DNA of 64,000 nt from positions 98,354,357 to 98,418,356 of the forward strand of contig JAYGXS010000002.1 in assembly GCA_036362985.1 (NCBI GenBank), read 5' to 3'. The position numbers were made by a program, and so were the translations under genes. This stretch comes from Ligula intestinalis (taxonomy: Eukaryota; Platyhelminthes; Cestoda; Diphyllobothriidea; Diphyllobothriidae). Numbering within the stretch: the first letter of the stretch is position 1; each line of letters begins with the position of its first letter. The notes beneath the pieces are model-generated. The model was not told the DNA's origin, searched no databases, and saw nothing but the letters and a program-made list of their open reading frames with translations. This document shows positions 49,108 to 61,289 of this stretch, one piece after another.

Positions 49108-51970
49108 GCGGTCTCCTTCGGTATGGTAATTGTTTCTGCATCTGCAACAGTGCCACTGTAATAGCAAGATGATTCACAATAATTAAATGCATATGGTCGC
49201 CGGTTCGCTGAACGGCATGCTCGCCAGAACTTTTCCCCCTTTTCCATAAAATTAAACATAATAATTCACAGTCTAATATAAAGTTCTTTTTGCTTTGAAC
49301 CGCACTTAACACATGGCCTGTTGGTTTTTACCCTTACATTCCGAAAATGTTCGTCTGGCTGCCGATTGAAGGCAGATTTTTTCTACTATGGGAAGGCTTC
49401 TGTTGGCTACCGGAATCCTTAGCAATTTCCCATTGGTTGCCAGATCAGGCGACCTGATCTTACAATAATAATAATATAAAAATAATTTGTATATTTATAT
49501 TTAAGGCCCTTAAAACTAAATATTTAGTTTCCGGCTAATTACCTACTTCCGCTACATTTCCTTGGTTTTTTTCGCTTCCTTATTAATATTTTCCGCGCAT
49601 TTAACCAACCTTTATCCCATTTTTTAGGTCAGTAAAACAAATTTTAGTGGATAAATAAAATTTCTTTATTATTTGCCCTATTTACGTTCTTTTTTGCTCC
49701 CTTATGTGCCCCACCCATACTTACCCCTATAACCACTCTCCCGTCTTGGAGTAAGGCGCGCTTCGTGCGCACTTGGAGGGCCCCATGACGAATTCCTACC
49801 TTAATTTGAACTAAGGAAATGCTGGCCTGATGCACCAGAGTTTATCTACTGCGAACTGTTCGTTGTAGCTTCCATCCATGCTGTGTCAACTCTTGTAAAC
49901 GACGGCTATCGCTATAGCATACCTTTTCTGACCAGTAAACCAAACCGAACACTACTGTAAGGCAAATGAGATGCCAAAGAATGCAAAAAAGTATATGCTT
50001 GGTTTGATGTACTAGGGGGCATTTGGAAAAAGTTCATTCAAAGGTGTTTCTCTATATTTCCCATAGTCAACTTTAATTGGCTACCTTATGCCGACTTGAG
50101 TTCTCTGTGATTAGTAAAGTCGATTGCCACTCGATCATTTTGCTGTTAAAATTGGTTCCATTTAAAAAAAAGAAAGGGTACGTTTCTTTGCAAAGCCACA
50201 TAACAGTTGCTTTAAAATTTATTCCCCGTACTGGCTGTAAGTTTACGCACTTCGTGGTGTATATACACTGCTTAAGAAAAAAAAATACCTCCACACTATG
50301 GAGCCCAAATAGCATAATGCTCATACACTTTTGCGATGGAATTTAAAATAACATTATTGGGTTCCGTCTTAAAACGAAAAATACCCTTTCTTTGAATGCG
50401 CGATTAGAAAACAGGTCAGATTTTAGTGAATCAATTTAACTGTAGCTCTGTCATCATCAGACAAACGACACGTCTATGCAAAATATAGATTTCCGGTCTT
50501 TTTCCTCAACACAGGAACGACAAATGTACCGTGTCCTTATCATTAATCGAACATTTTACCGAACTCCTTAAAACTATCATCCTGGAACGTAGCAACAATG
50601 TCTGTTATGAATAGTGGTTTCCCCTTTTTGTTCCATTTCGCGGTGTTTGCCACTCCATCATATGGCTCCTTCGAATGTTTCTGCCTTCAACTTCATCCGC
50701 TACTGTTTGAAACTTTGGCGATAAGAACTGAACCGGAAGCGTTTTCAGGCTCATTTTATACTACTTTGATAGCCCGAGTGAGGTCAGCAACTGATCTAGC
50801 AGAGCATGCACTTTTCTCAGGCCAATTTACTCACAGAACGCGCACGTACGTGCAATACGGTTTTCTTCCCTGCTGACACACCTGCACCCTTCTGTTATCG
50901 CGTCAGAGTGCGCGCAGCTGTTGGCAGTATTGGCCACCATGTCATGCTTGGAAGTTAAGTTGACCCACGGTGCCGACGCTCTCCTTCCCCTCCTTCCAAC
51001 CCCCCTCTCTTCATATCACACTTGCGTCCACTGGGGCCCGGCTTGCGCCTAAGGGGGTCCCCTCTGTGCGCTCGTCTGCGCAAGCAGGCTTCACACGTTC
51101 GTAAAGCTGGTCAGTTTTATTGCAAGTGCCCGCAAAAAAAAACAGGGGCCCTCTGTGACCCGCATATCTGCTTCTGATAGTGGGACTCTAGCACTGACCG
51201 TGTTGAACACGTGCAGTCTGAACAGTATTCGTTAAAACCGTATCAGGTTGTGTTTTATCTTATTTACGATAAAATTTGCACACGAATAACATCTCCACGT
51301 GTCTAACCTTCTGATTAACGCGTTTTTATGTATTTTTTGTGTCAGTGTTTGCAAAGTATGCTTGCATTGGGGAGGTAAAGGACGAAAGTGAGGACGAAAT
51401 ACCACAGCTAGCAATGCAATCCATAAGGTTTTTATGGTGGTCCCAAGCCATCGCGTTGATGTGAGCTATTCTTTTCGAGTTATCTTTAAAGAGACTTCCA
51501 ACTGTTACTATCGTATTTATCCTTTTCCAAAGAAAACAGGACAAAGAGGACGAAATGCAATGATAGACTGTCAGTGGTCTTTAGCTACGTACACCTGCAG
51601 AACCGCAGTTTTACCTTCAATATGACAAGGATAATATGACGAGACTGCTAGTGCAATGTTTGTGTCCGACCGGCAATCTAAACAGAGCCATATTACTGCA
51701 TCTCACATACTAGGTGCTGCACACAACTTGCTCAATGTCTACAAAGGAGTAAGTTTCGAGCTTACAATGTCCAACGCAGTTAGAAAGAGCTATTTTAGGG
51801 TGCGAGCCTTTGCCAAAATACCACTATAATATGAAGATATGTTGCTGAAACTTAAATAATAACATTACATTTGGCAGTTTTGCGAATGAACACTCGGTTA
51901 GCCCGAGTTCGTCAGACATTAACCAGGATGGATTTATCCTGTAAGACAGGTCAGCAACCGGCAAGTCAGC
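49108..51970. other. Non-coding stretch
   Basis: No family recognised. At about 49463-49520 an AATAATAATAATATAAAAAT tract followed by TTTAAGGCCC resembles the terminus of an A/A2 element and could be a very short 3' end. The rest shows nothing I can name. Confidence 0.35.
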
Positions 51971-52040
51971 GAACTAGTCACTCAATGGTTAAGATGTCTG
52001 CCTCTAATCGGTGAGATGCGAGTTTAAAACTAGCGCGTTG
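51971..52040 (+). repeat. tRNA-like sequence, possible SINE head
   Basis: A-box-like TAGTCACTCAATGG (51975-51988) and B-box-like GAGTTTAAAACTA (52020-52032) at tRNA spacing. Neither acceptor nor anticodon stems are clean, so it is not a functional tRNA gene. Confidence 0.35.
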
Positions 52041-52867
52041 CAGCAATTTCCGCCACTAATCTTAGCTGCCATTGGCAAATACAGGCAGAAATACCTATTC
52101 TATGGTGCTTGCCTTTGCCAGAATATAACGATGGATTCAATATTCCCTATCATAACTGCTTGTCAACGATGGCGTGCTGTAATATATGAAATAACTCTTT
52201 GCCATTATTGAGGAAACGATACAGGGATACAAATTTCAAATCATTTACATAATACAACCTTATCCATTATACAAATGTGCAAGTGAAAGCACCTTAAACA
52301 CCTGCGTACGTAGTGATGACATAATGATCACTACTTTTTCTAAAATTTCCTGCTGTGCAAGACAGTAGAGAGTGCTGTGTTGATGGTTTAAGCGCTTGAA
52401 CTTTTTTATTTCGCAAATTGTGGTACAGGCAAGCTCATTAAAATGCGTCAAATAGACACCCTGATTCCCTCCTGCGCAGTCAAAATGATGAATCTATTCA
52501 ACGTATTTCATGTTCTGTTATCGTGCGCCTTCTCATACAACGGAGCCTAACGAAGTATTTCAGGTTGTCTAACAGATGCCAACCAACTTCACTAAAGGCC
52601 TTTGCGGACTGATTTTACCAAGAGCAATGCGGCTAGTTTATACTTTACTATTTTGGTAGGAATTGACAATAAAAACAATTTCCCTTCCGTGGCCGACGCG
52701 GACGGCAAGTGTTGATTGTATATCGCCCCAACTCACTGTTGACAGTTGCTCACTCCGTGCAGATGGCAGTTATGTTCACTCCGTATGCTAAGGCCATGAC
52801 CAGTACTCATAATCTATCCTGTTTCTCCGCTCAATTATATGAAAATGCCGACGTCGACGACGAATAT

Positions 52868-53003
52868 AAAATGTGTATTATGCCAGTTTACAGGCAATTG
52901 TAAAGATTTGGTAATGCACCTCTTGAACAATTTTCAAAACCTCGAAGACCGAAAAAAAACCTAAAAAACTCCCTATGTTGCAGCCAGTATTGTTTTTGTT
53001 TCA
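52868..53003 (-). mobile_element. Orphan 3' end of family B element
   Basis: The segment with ATGCCAGTTTACAGGCAATT, GGTAATGCACCTCTTG and ATGTTGCAGCCAGTATTG matches the 3'UTR terminus of family B at 58975-59090 and 54470-54590. Only about 135 bp; a very short 5'-truncated insertion. Confidence 0.75.
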
Positions 53004-54448
53004 CATACGCACACATTGTCATGCACATACTAGAAGCGCAGCAACCTGGAATGCACGAGTTATCTTATCATTTGGAAAACCTTCAAAGCCACGGATTTTA
53101 GTGCATTTTGATAGATTCAGGAACATAAAATTGATTAGAGGGAGAAAAAAAGAACACTGGAGGTCAAACTCACTGTCTTCCTTACTACCTAGAGACCGCC
53201 TACCTGATCAGTCAACAAAGGCGAGGCCTGAAACCCAGTGGGACCGCAAAAGCACGTACCGGCAGGGAATCAGAACAAATAGAATGTGCCAGTGTCTACC
53301 ATTGCCAGCGCCTCAAGGAAAAGGTCCCTTCGAGGTATACGAGCCCAGAATGCCGCGAGAGATTGGAGAAGGACTTCAAATTAGAACAGGGCGCTAAAAA
53401 CAGAATTGGTATTTAGCCCTTTCCAGAAAGCAGTGTAGGCTTACTACTGGCTTTTCCTGCACATATTTTACTCAGGCATCGTTAAAAGACTTATCACTTT
53501 GTTGGTAAAGTGTGTTTAGTCGAAAGCCAGCCAATCAAATGTAGCAGAGGAGACAGGACTTCGTTGTTTTACTAAAGGTTCAAAAGAGCTAGATGAAGTT
53601 TTGCCACGAGTTTTAGGAGTGCAAGCCAGAGAGTGTTTAGTTCCTGACTTTATTTTTCCTGATTAAAGCTGTAGACGAGGGCAAGCTACTGGAAGCGGAG
53701 GCACAACCTGTGATGGTGACATATGTTGGCATGTCCTCGTGATAAAGGTTTGGATTTATCCTCCCCCCCCCATTCCTGTCAATCCGGAACATCATTGTCC
53801 ATGTTAACGTGCTTTACGTTCTATTTTTATGGTATTATTTGGAGTGCTTGTGTATATCCTTTAATATGCCTTGGAGACCAAAAAACATACTCAGAGAATA
53901 AAAAGCTATAGACACCGACAGTCTGCTACAAACCGCAGACGGTGTTAAAGTTCGAACCCACCGGCTACTGCGAAACGACAAGTGTATCGGACGCTAAAAA
54001 ATTAATTATGAGTATTTGTATCGGGCCATTGTCTATCCATTGACATTCAATACTCTCATGGACGGCGTAAGCAACTGGTGCCTATCGTTAAATGCATATC
54101 TGCCTGCCTAAAATCCACATCGCGGAAACAATTTACGCGATTTGGGGCACTAAAAGGTGTGGAAAGTAGGCAGTTTCTCTCGTACCTGGGGGTAAACTTT
54201 TTCAGGGACGCACTAACACAGACCCATTCGCGTATGTTCTGTTTTTGTAAACGGCAATGCCTTGCATATTCCACCCGGATTTATTTCCTGGTAACATAGG
54301 CAATGCTCAGCACCGGCTATACGGGTTACAGCAGATCGCACACAATTTGCACACTATAAGGTACACTGTTGCCGATGTCAAGCGCCACGGATCACTGGAC
54401 TGTTACAGATTGTTTCCATTTGATAATTAACTAGGTAGAATGAGGTGA
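53004..54448. other. Non-coding stretch
   Basis: A 140-codon plus-strand frame overlapping 52975-53397 is basic and low-complexity and starts within the family B relic, so it is not a convincing gene. A B-box-like AGTTCGAACCC at about 53952 may mark another tRNA-derived fragment. Nothing else seen. Confidence 0.35.
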
Positions 54449-56603
54449 ATAATAATAATATGCTTATTATGCCAGTTTACAAGCAATTGTAAAGAGTTGG
54501 CTATGCACCTCTAGGGCACCTTCCCAAATCTTGAAGACCGGGAAAACCCTAAAACAATCTCTCTATTTTGCTGCCAGTATTGGTTTTGTTTCAGGTTGTG
54601 TGTTTTGTCAATACTGGGCGAGAAAGGGAGTTTGTTTTAAGTGAAAAAACCTGAGTTCAAAGGCATCATACAAATGGAATATATGTACAAGTGTAAGCTG
54701 AGTTGACTCATCAGCAGGATAAATGTTGGATATAGTCGAAGGACATTAGTTCGAGACGAAGAGGGTTGGTACAAGAACACATTGTTCTCAGTCTTCCTTC
54801 AATGGTGGTCGGCAAAAGCTGCGCGCTATCGGCTGAAGGGTTAGCAGATTGTGGGCTGCTGCTTCAGCAGCATTATCTTCAGCATGAAGCCTGGCGGGGT
54901 TCAAAGTCGACGAACACCATCAGATTGAAAGCGAGATTCCATAAAGTCAGCACCCAAAATTCGTAAAAGTTGTCTTTAATGTTGAAAACTAGTTATAGCT
55001 CTCTTAAACATAGAGTAGTTTTGCTGTGTTTTAATACTTCTGGGCAGCTTTTTCCAGATTGATATGGCGTATACTGAAAAGAGTTGCCGGTACTTATCTG
55101 TACGTGCCATAGAAAGAAATAAAAATACATCTTGATGACTGGCGCGTCAAGAGTGTTCAGGCAGGCTTATTGTTCTGACAGGATAAAAATTTTGATAATT
55201 CAAAAGTTTAAACAGCAAAAATAGACCCTGCTGCAATCTACAAAGCCACAAGGTATCCAGCTTTATAAGTTCGCACCTTTGTTGGTAGGCTAAGTTACGG
55301 TTTTCTGTAGTTAAAACTTTTCTAGTGAAGAAGTGCTATACCAATTCTACTTTGTTCCGTTCACTAGTTTGCAGAATACTTAATATGGGCAAGCAGTATT
55401 CAAGACTAGGTCTCACATACATATAATGAAGGCTAGTTCTAACCTTTATAGTCTTAAAATTTCCAAAGATAAATCAGTGGTTTGGCGTGCTTTCGAGACT
55501 ATCAGGGCAAAATGTTGTGACAAGTTGAGACTAAAAGGGTAGGATATGCCCAAATTGTAGATGACTCCTGGCACATTAAGCTCGTGAAAGACGTTGCTTA
55601 ATTCCGGTTGATGATCGTCGCCAATAACCATAACGGAGTATTTGTGCCATGAAAAGGGTGAGGTGCCATGTGCAACACCACCGGGCGACGGCCTGAAGAT
55701 CCTATTTTATCAGCTTGAGCACAATGTTGCGATCTACCGGTTTATATCGATAAGCGACTTTTAAATCATCAGCGTACATAAAAAGTCTACCATACTGAAA
55801 ACAACCTGAAACGTCGTTGGCAAACAGGCAAAATAGGAGCAGACCCAGTACACTACCCTGTAAAACTCCACTCCTCACATGCGTGGGGTTGGAGATAACA
55901 TTGGAAATTTTTACTCGTTGTGTGCGAGCATTAAAATAGTTCAGAGCCTTGCTTCCTATGCCGAAAGAGTCCAGTTTCAGAAGTAGGAGGTTATGGTCGA
56001 CCCGATCAAGGGCCTTAGTTAAATCAAAATAGACGTTATAAATGGCAAAAACCACTGTCTCTAGATTGCAGCACATAATCAAAGAGAGATAGTTGGCAGG
56101 TGTCACAAGACCGTTCCTCGAAAAAGCCGTGTTAAGCTGTATTGAACATGTTGTTCTCTGTCAATTGACGCATAATGTTTTCTTTGACCAAGGTCTCCAA
56201 GATCATAGAGTCGGCGGGAAGTGTATTTATTGGCTTGAAGTTGTCGAATGACAACCATCGGCCACGTTTGCGAATAGGCATTATGTGTGATACCTTCCAC
56301 AGCGAAATAAATGTTTTACTCTCAAGAGCAAGATTAAATATCTTACAAAGAAAAAATGGAAAGATATCATTCGCTTCAGCTTTTAAAATGCTAATTGGGA
56401 CGCCATCTGGACCTGGAATATAAGATTGACGATAACGATGAATGGCTACAGTTACGTCCCAGAGGGTAAAACTTACGTTTTCGAGGCCGGAACCAATCCA
56501 AGCTAGGAAATCCGGAGGTGCAGCGAACAAACTATCACTAAATGTTTTGTAAAGGAACGCATCGAAGCTATCGGTGGTCAATTTAGCGTCAGCTATGGGG
56601 TTT
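54449..56603 (-). mobile_element. Family B non-LTR retrotransposon, copy 2 (decayed)
   Basis: 5'-truncated. RT-coding sequence lies at about 55446-56603, followed by a 3'UTR to an AAT microsatellite at about 54449-54462. It is equivalent to the intact copy at 58950-61289. RT motifs include SYIPGPDGVPISIL, YFDLTKALDRVDH, SGVLQGSVLGLLLF and MYADDLKVAYRY. At least two frameshifts (near 56110 and between 55702 and 55631) disable it. Its 5' end at 56603 abuts exactly the 3' microsatellite of family A copy 2. Confidence 0.8.
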
Positions 56604-56605
56604 AA

Positions 56606-56636
<31 letters not shown>

Positions 56637-57059
56637 ATTTTATATTTTAGGCCCGGAGGGCCTCGTCATTGCTAACTAAGTGCTGTGGAAAAATAAATAC
56701 ACAGTTGATAAATGCTGCTCTCCATGAAACAACCACATAGACAGCGGGAGCGTTTAGTAGTGTTGGTAGATAAATTCAGATTTACCAACATATCGTCATT
56801 TTAAAAAAGTAGTAAACGCATGGTGAACTAAGAAGGAAGCAGTGAAAAAAAACTCCTACCATTTAAGCTGGGGCGGAGTTCAGCGAACCCCTGCTTAAAA
56901 AAAAACAAAACGTAGGAGAAAAAAACTGCTTCAAAAAAGTTAAGGGGTTTGGTTGAGAGGATTGATTGTAATGCAAATGAGACAGGACTGTTGATGAGAA
57001 CGAATGAGGGTTGGAAACGCTTCTTGTAATTGAAGAAATCATATAACAGCAGAGGCTGT

Positions 57060-57427
57060 CATTCACCATTGTTACACCGCCCGACTGGCTTCATGATCAA
57101 CCATCAGGGAGATGAGACCGGAGGAGACCATCGCGGACAACAGAGTCAGAAAGATGAGGGAACGGCAGAGGTCACCTGATCATCAACGAAACGTCCGAGC
57201 TGTGACCTTGTAGACTGCGGAGTTTAGCGACGAGCTGGCGAAAATAGCAGAACCGCCACGAGCATGACTAAGGAACATGAAGCCTATCGTCAGGGTAGTA
57301 AAACAAGGAATAGAGAAAACGGCAATGATGACTGGACAGAGAAGTGGACGAAACATCGTTGTAAATATCACTGAAAAAATGAAGAAATATACATGTCTGG
57401 AAAAAATTTGATATAAACATAACAACC
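57060..57427 (-). other. Family A 3'UTR, copy 2, with inverted-repeat motif
   Basis: Contains GGTCAC (57170-57175) and GTGACC (57202-57207) enclosing CTGATCATCAACGAAAC. The same arrangement, inverted with the element, is at 8564-8601 in copy 1. It resembles a hammerhead core on the antisense strand but with CTGATCA instead of CTGANGA; no function can be claimed. Confidence 0.35.
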
Positions 57428-58949
57428 TCAGATACCAGGGGGACCCTTTTCAAAGTCCAAAAGTTGTGTGTTTGGGAAGGAGACGGATAACAAGGACTTT
57501 ATATCTTCTGAAGTTAAGTGTTTACGTAATTTGACTTTAAAACCTGCTAAGTTAGACGACATCCTAATTTCGAGGGGAATATTATTCCAGAGGAAGGCAT
57601 ATTTGGAGGCAAAGAAGTGAGAATGGTTCGAAGTGGAGCTTAAGGGGGGTGCAATAATCCTGGAGGAATTACGGGTGGCATAAGGTCTATCTGCGGGAAT
57701 GAGAGCATTGATTCGTGGAAGGTTAGGGGTAGAGTTAACGCGAAAGAGGAAACAGAGGCCCGTTTCGAGTCTTCTGACCCAAAGAAATGTCATGTTCGCT
57801 AACTGACATCTCTCCGTATAAGAAAGCGTGGATCGAGGAAGAGCGAATATTTTGCGAGTAAATACCCTCTGTACATTTTCAATCTTACTGCGGTCTGAAG
57901 CATTCATTAGACCAAAGAGGGGACAGCAGTATTCTAGGATGGGTAGAACATACATGCGATAAAGTTTTAACTTTATTTCCAGCAGGAAGAAATTGTGTGA
58001 TATAAAACCACATATCTGTGCAGCCTTCGCAGATATTCGATCGGCATGAGGCGACAATGCTAGTTTATTTGTGTAGGTTAGACCTAAGTCTTTTATAGTG
58101 GATCGTTCTAAAATTGGAGTATTTTGAAAGACTAGGGGACGAGGAAGCTTGGCGGGACCAAAACACATGAAACTACACTTGGATGGAGAGAATTCCATCT
58201 GCCAGGTAGCACTCCAACGTGAGAGTGTAAGTAGGTCCGCGTTTATTTTATCAACGCATATGCTTGCCGTGTCCTTAGAAAACGAGTATATGCATTTTAG
58301 GTCGTCTGCATAAATGAGAGTGTGTGAATTTTTAAGAACAGTCGAAATTTCGTTTATGTATAGAATGAAGAGTAATGGACCCAAGACAGTGCTTTGAAAA
58401 ACGCCACTCGTGATCAGCTGAGAAGCGGAGTAACTATTACCCACTAGGACCTTCTGGCTGCGGTTAGACAAGTAGGAACCGATGTAGTCGAGGAGAGGGG
58501 GACGGATGCCAATGGCTTCCAGTTTTACCAGAAGCCGTCTGTGCGGTACCTTGTCGAAGGCTTTGCTCAGGTCAAAGTAGATAACAACCACGGATTGCTG
58601 CTTGTTACGGAGGGAAGTGACGTGGTTAAGAAAAGCTAAATGACACGTCTCGCATGATCTTCCAGGTAGAAAACCATGCTGCGAGTCACTTAAAAGCTTA
58701 TTTTTTAGGCAAAAATCGAGAATTTGATTAAAAATTATCTTCTCCAGAAGTTAAGCTAGGGCCGGGGTTTTATGTACACCACGGTAGTTATTTATTTCTG
58801 AACGAGATCCTGATTTAAAGACTGGAAGAATAATGGATGTCTTCCAAGTGTCAGGAAAGTAACCATTTAAGAGATATACTGAAAATATATGGCTAAGTAA
58901 TTTGGGAAAGGTCGACACTCTTTTGATAACTGAATTGGGGATACCATCA
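57428..58949 (-). pseudogene. Family A ORF2, reverse transcriptase part, copy 2
   Basis: Continuation of ORF2 after the nested insertion: it resumes at GIPNSVIK (58944 leftward), passes one stop in the ALA-LLEK block (about 58750), then GFLPGRSCETCHLAFLNHV, YFDLSKAFDKVPHRRLLVKL (catalytic Asp), SGVFQSTVLGPLLF (the usual PQGS replaced by FQST) and YADDLKCIYSF. A 388-codon frame is open from 58591 to the stop at 57428. The C-terminal region contains RRLETGLCFLFRVN and ends FEKGPPGI. Without the insertion and the few stops this would be a standard CR1-type RT. The FQST substitution is also near-shared by copy 1 (FQGT), so it partly reflects the family. Confidence 0.85.
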
Positions 58950-61289
58950 TAATAATAATAATAATAATATGTTTATTATGCCAGTTTACAGGCAATTGTA
59001 AAGAGTTGGTAATGCACCTCTTGGGCGCCTTCCAACACCTCGAAGACCGGAAAAAACCTAAAACAAACTCCTTATGTTGCAGCCAGTATTGGTTTTGTTT
59101 CAGGTTTTTTGTTTCGTCAATACTGGGCGAGATTAGGAGTTTGTTTCAAGTGAAAAAAACCTGCCTTCAAAGGTATGATACAAACGGAATAAATGTACAG
59201 TTGTAAGCTGAGTTGACTCATCAGCAGGAGAACTGTTTCATATCGTTTAAAAACATTAGTTCCAGACGGAGAGGGTTGGCACAAGAACACAGTGTTCTCA
59301 GTCTTTCTTCAATGGTTGTCGGCAAAAGTTGCGAGCTATCGGCTGAAGGGTTAGCAGACTGCGGGCTGCTGCTTCAGCCACATTATCTTCAGCAGTGAAG
59401 CCTGGCGGGGTTCAAAGTCCACGAACGCCATCAGAGTGAAAGAGAGATTCCACCGAGTCAGCACCCAAAATTCGTGAAAGTTGTCCTGAATGTAGAAAAC
59501 TAGTTACAGCTCTCTTAAACATAGGGTAGTTTTGCTGGGTTTTAATACTTTTGGGCAGCTTATTCCAGATTGATATGGCATTTACTGAAAAGAATTGCCG
59601 GTACGTAACTGTGCGTGCCATAGGAAGAAATAAAAATACGTCTCGATGACTGGCGCGTCGAGAGTGCTCAAGCTGCCTTATTGTACTAAGAGGATTAAAG
59701 GTTTGACCATTCAAAAGTTTAAACAGTAAAAATAGACCCTTCTGCAATCGACGAAGCCATAGGGGATCCAGCTTTATAAGTTCGCACCTTTGTTGGTAGG
59801 TTAAGTTACGGTGTTCTGTAGTGAAAACTCTTCTAGTGAAGAAGTGCTGCACCGATTCTATTTTCTTCCGTTCACTAGTGCGCAGAAGACTGAACAGAGG
59901 CGAGCAGTATTCAAGACTAGGTCTCACGTACATATTATAAAGGCTAGTTCTTACATTGATAGTCTTAAAATTTCTAAGGATAAATCCGGTGGTTCGGCGT
60001 GCTTTCGAGACTATCAGGGCACAGTGCTCTGACAAATTGAGACTATTAGAGTAGGATATGCCCAAATCCTTGATAACTCCTGGGACATTTAGTTCGTGGC
60101 CGTCAATGCTTAATTCCGGTTGATGATCGTCGCCAACAACCATAACGGAACATTTGTGCCATGAAAGGGTGAGGCGCCATGTGCAACACCACTGGGCGAA
60201 GGCCTGAAGATCCTTTTTTATCAGCTCGAGCACGATGTTGCGATCTGCCGGTTTATATCGATAAGCGACTTTTAAATCATCAGCGTACATGAAGGGTCTG
60301 CCATACTGAAAACAATCTGAAACGTCGTTGACAAAAAGGCAAAATAGGAGCGGACCCAGTACACTACCCTGTATAACTCCACTCCTCACATGCGTGGGGT
60401 TGGAGATAACATTGGAAATTTTTACTCGTTGTGTGCGAGCACCCAAATAGGAAGATATGAAGTTCAGAGGCTTGCTACCTATGCCGAAGGAGGCCAGTTT
60501 CAGAAGGAGGAGGTTATGATCGACCCGATCAAAGGCCTTAGTAAAATCAAAATAGACGCTATAAGTGGCAAAACCGCTGTCTCTAGATTGCAGCACATAA
60601 TCAAAGAAAGAGAGCTGGCAGGTGTCACAAGATCGTTTCTCGAGAAAGCCATGTTGAGCTGTACTAAGCAGGTTGTTCTCTGTCAAGTGACGCATCATCT
60701 TTTCTTTGATTAAGGTCTCCAAGATCTTCGATGCTGCGGGAAGTGTATTTATTGGCCTAAAGTTGTCGAATGATGTCGATCGGCCGTGCTTGCGAATAGG
60801 CATTATGTGCGATTCCTTCCACAACGAAGGAAAGGTTTCGCTCTCAAGAGCAAGATTAAATACCTTACAAAGAATAGACGGAAAGATATCATTCGCTTCA
60901 GCTTTTAGAAGGCTAACTGGGACGCCATCTGGTCCTGGACTATAGGATTGCCGATAACGACGAATGGCTACAGTCACATCCCAGACGGTAAAACTTATGG
61001 TTTCGAGTATGGCACCCGTCCAAGCCTGGATAACCGGAGGTGCAGCGAACGAGCTTTCACTAAACGTTTTGGATAAGAACGCATTGAAGCTATCGGCGGT
61101 CAGCTTAGCGTCAGCTATGGGGTTTCCTAAAGCATCTCTAAGTATGGGGTGCTGCGTTTTCAACTGTGCTTTTACTGTACGCGAAAAGAGTTTCGCAACA
61201 TTAAGGGAAGGGTTTTCAGCGAAGTGAGCCTCATCGGCTATCTGTTTTTCTTCGGAGAGCTTCTTAGCCTGCTCAAAGATCAGTGTGAT
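58950..61289 (-). mobile_element. Family B non-LTR retrotransposon, copy 1, nested in family A
   Basis: A 2,340-bp 5'-truncated insertion with an AAT microsatellite at its 3' end (58950-58969). It is flanked by 5-bp direct repeats CATCA (plus strand; 58945-58949 and 61290-61294). Removing the element and one repeat gives the sequence found uninterrupted in family A copy 1 (GGAACTGATGGTATCCCC at about 6842-6859). The intact RT ORF and clean target duplication make it the youngest datable insertion in the window. Confidence 0.9.
58970..59411 (-). other. Family B 3'UTR
   Basis: Non-coding tail shared with the copies at 54463-54990 and 52868-53003. It carries a repeated theme, an AACAAACTCCT / AGGAGTTTGTTT inverted pair: on the plus strand AACAAACTCC at about 59061 and GGAGTTTGTT at about 59136. 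This could form a stem near the 3' end. Listed because it defines the family. Confidence 0.5.

Noticed and set aside
52975..53397. 140-codon plus-strand frame
   Set aside because: Begins inside an antisense family B 3'UTR relic and has no recognisable domain.
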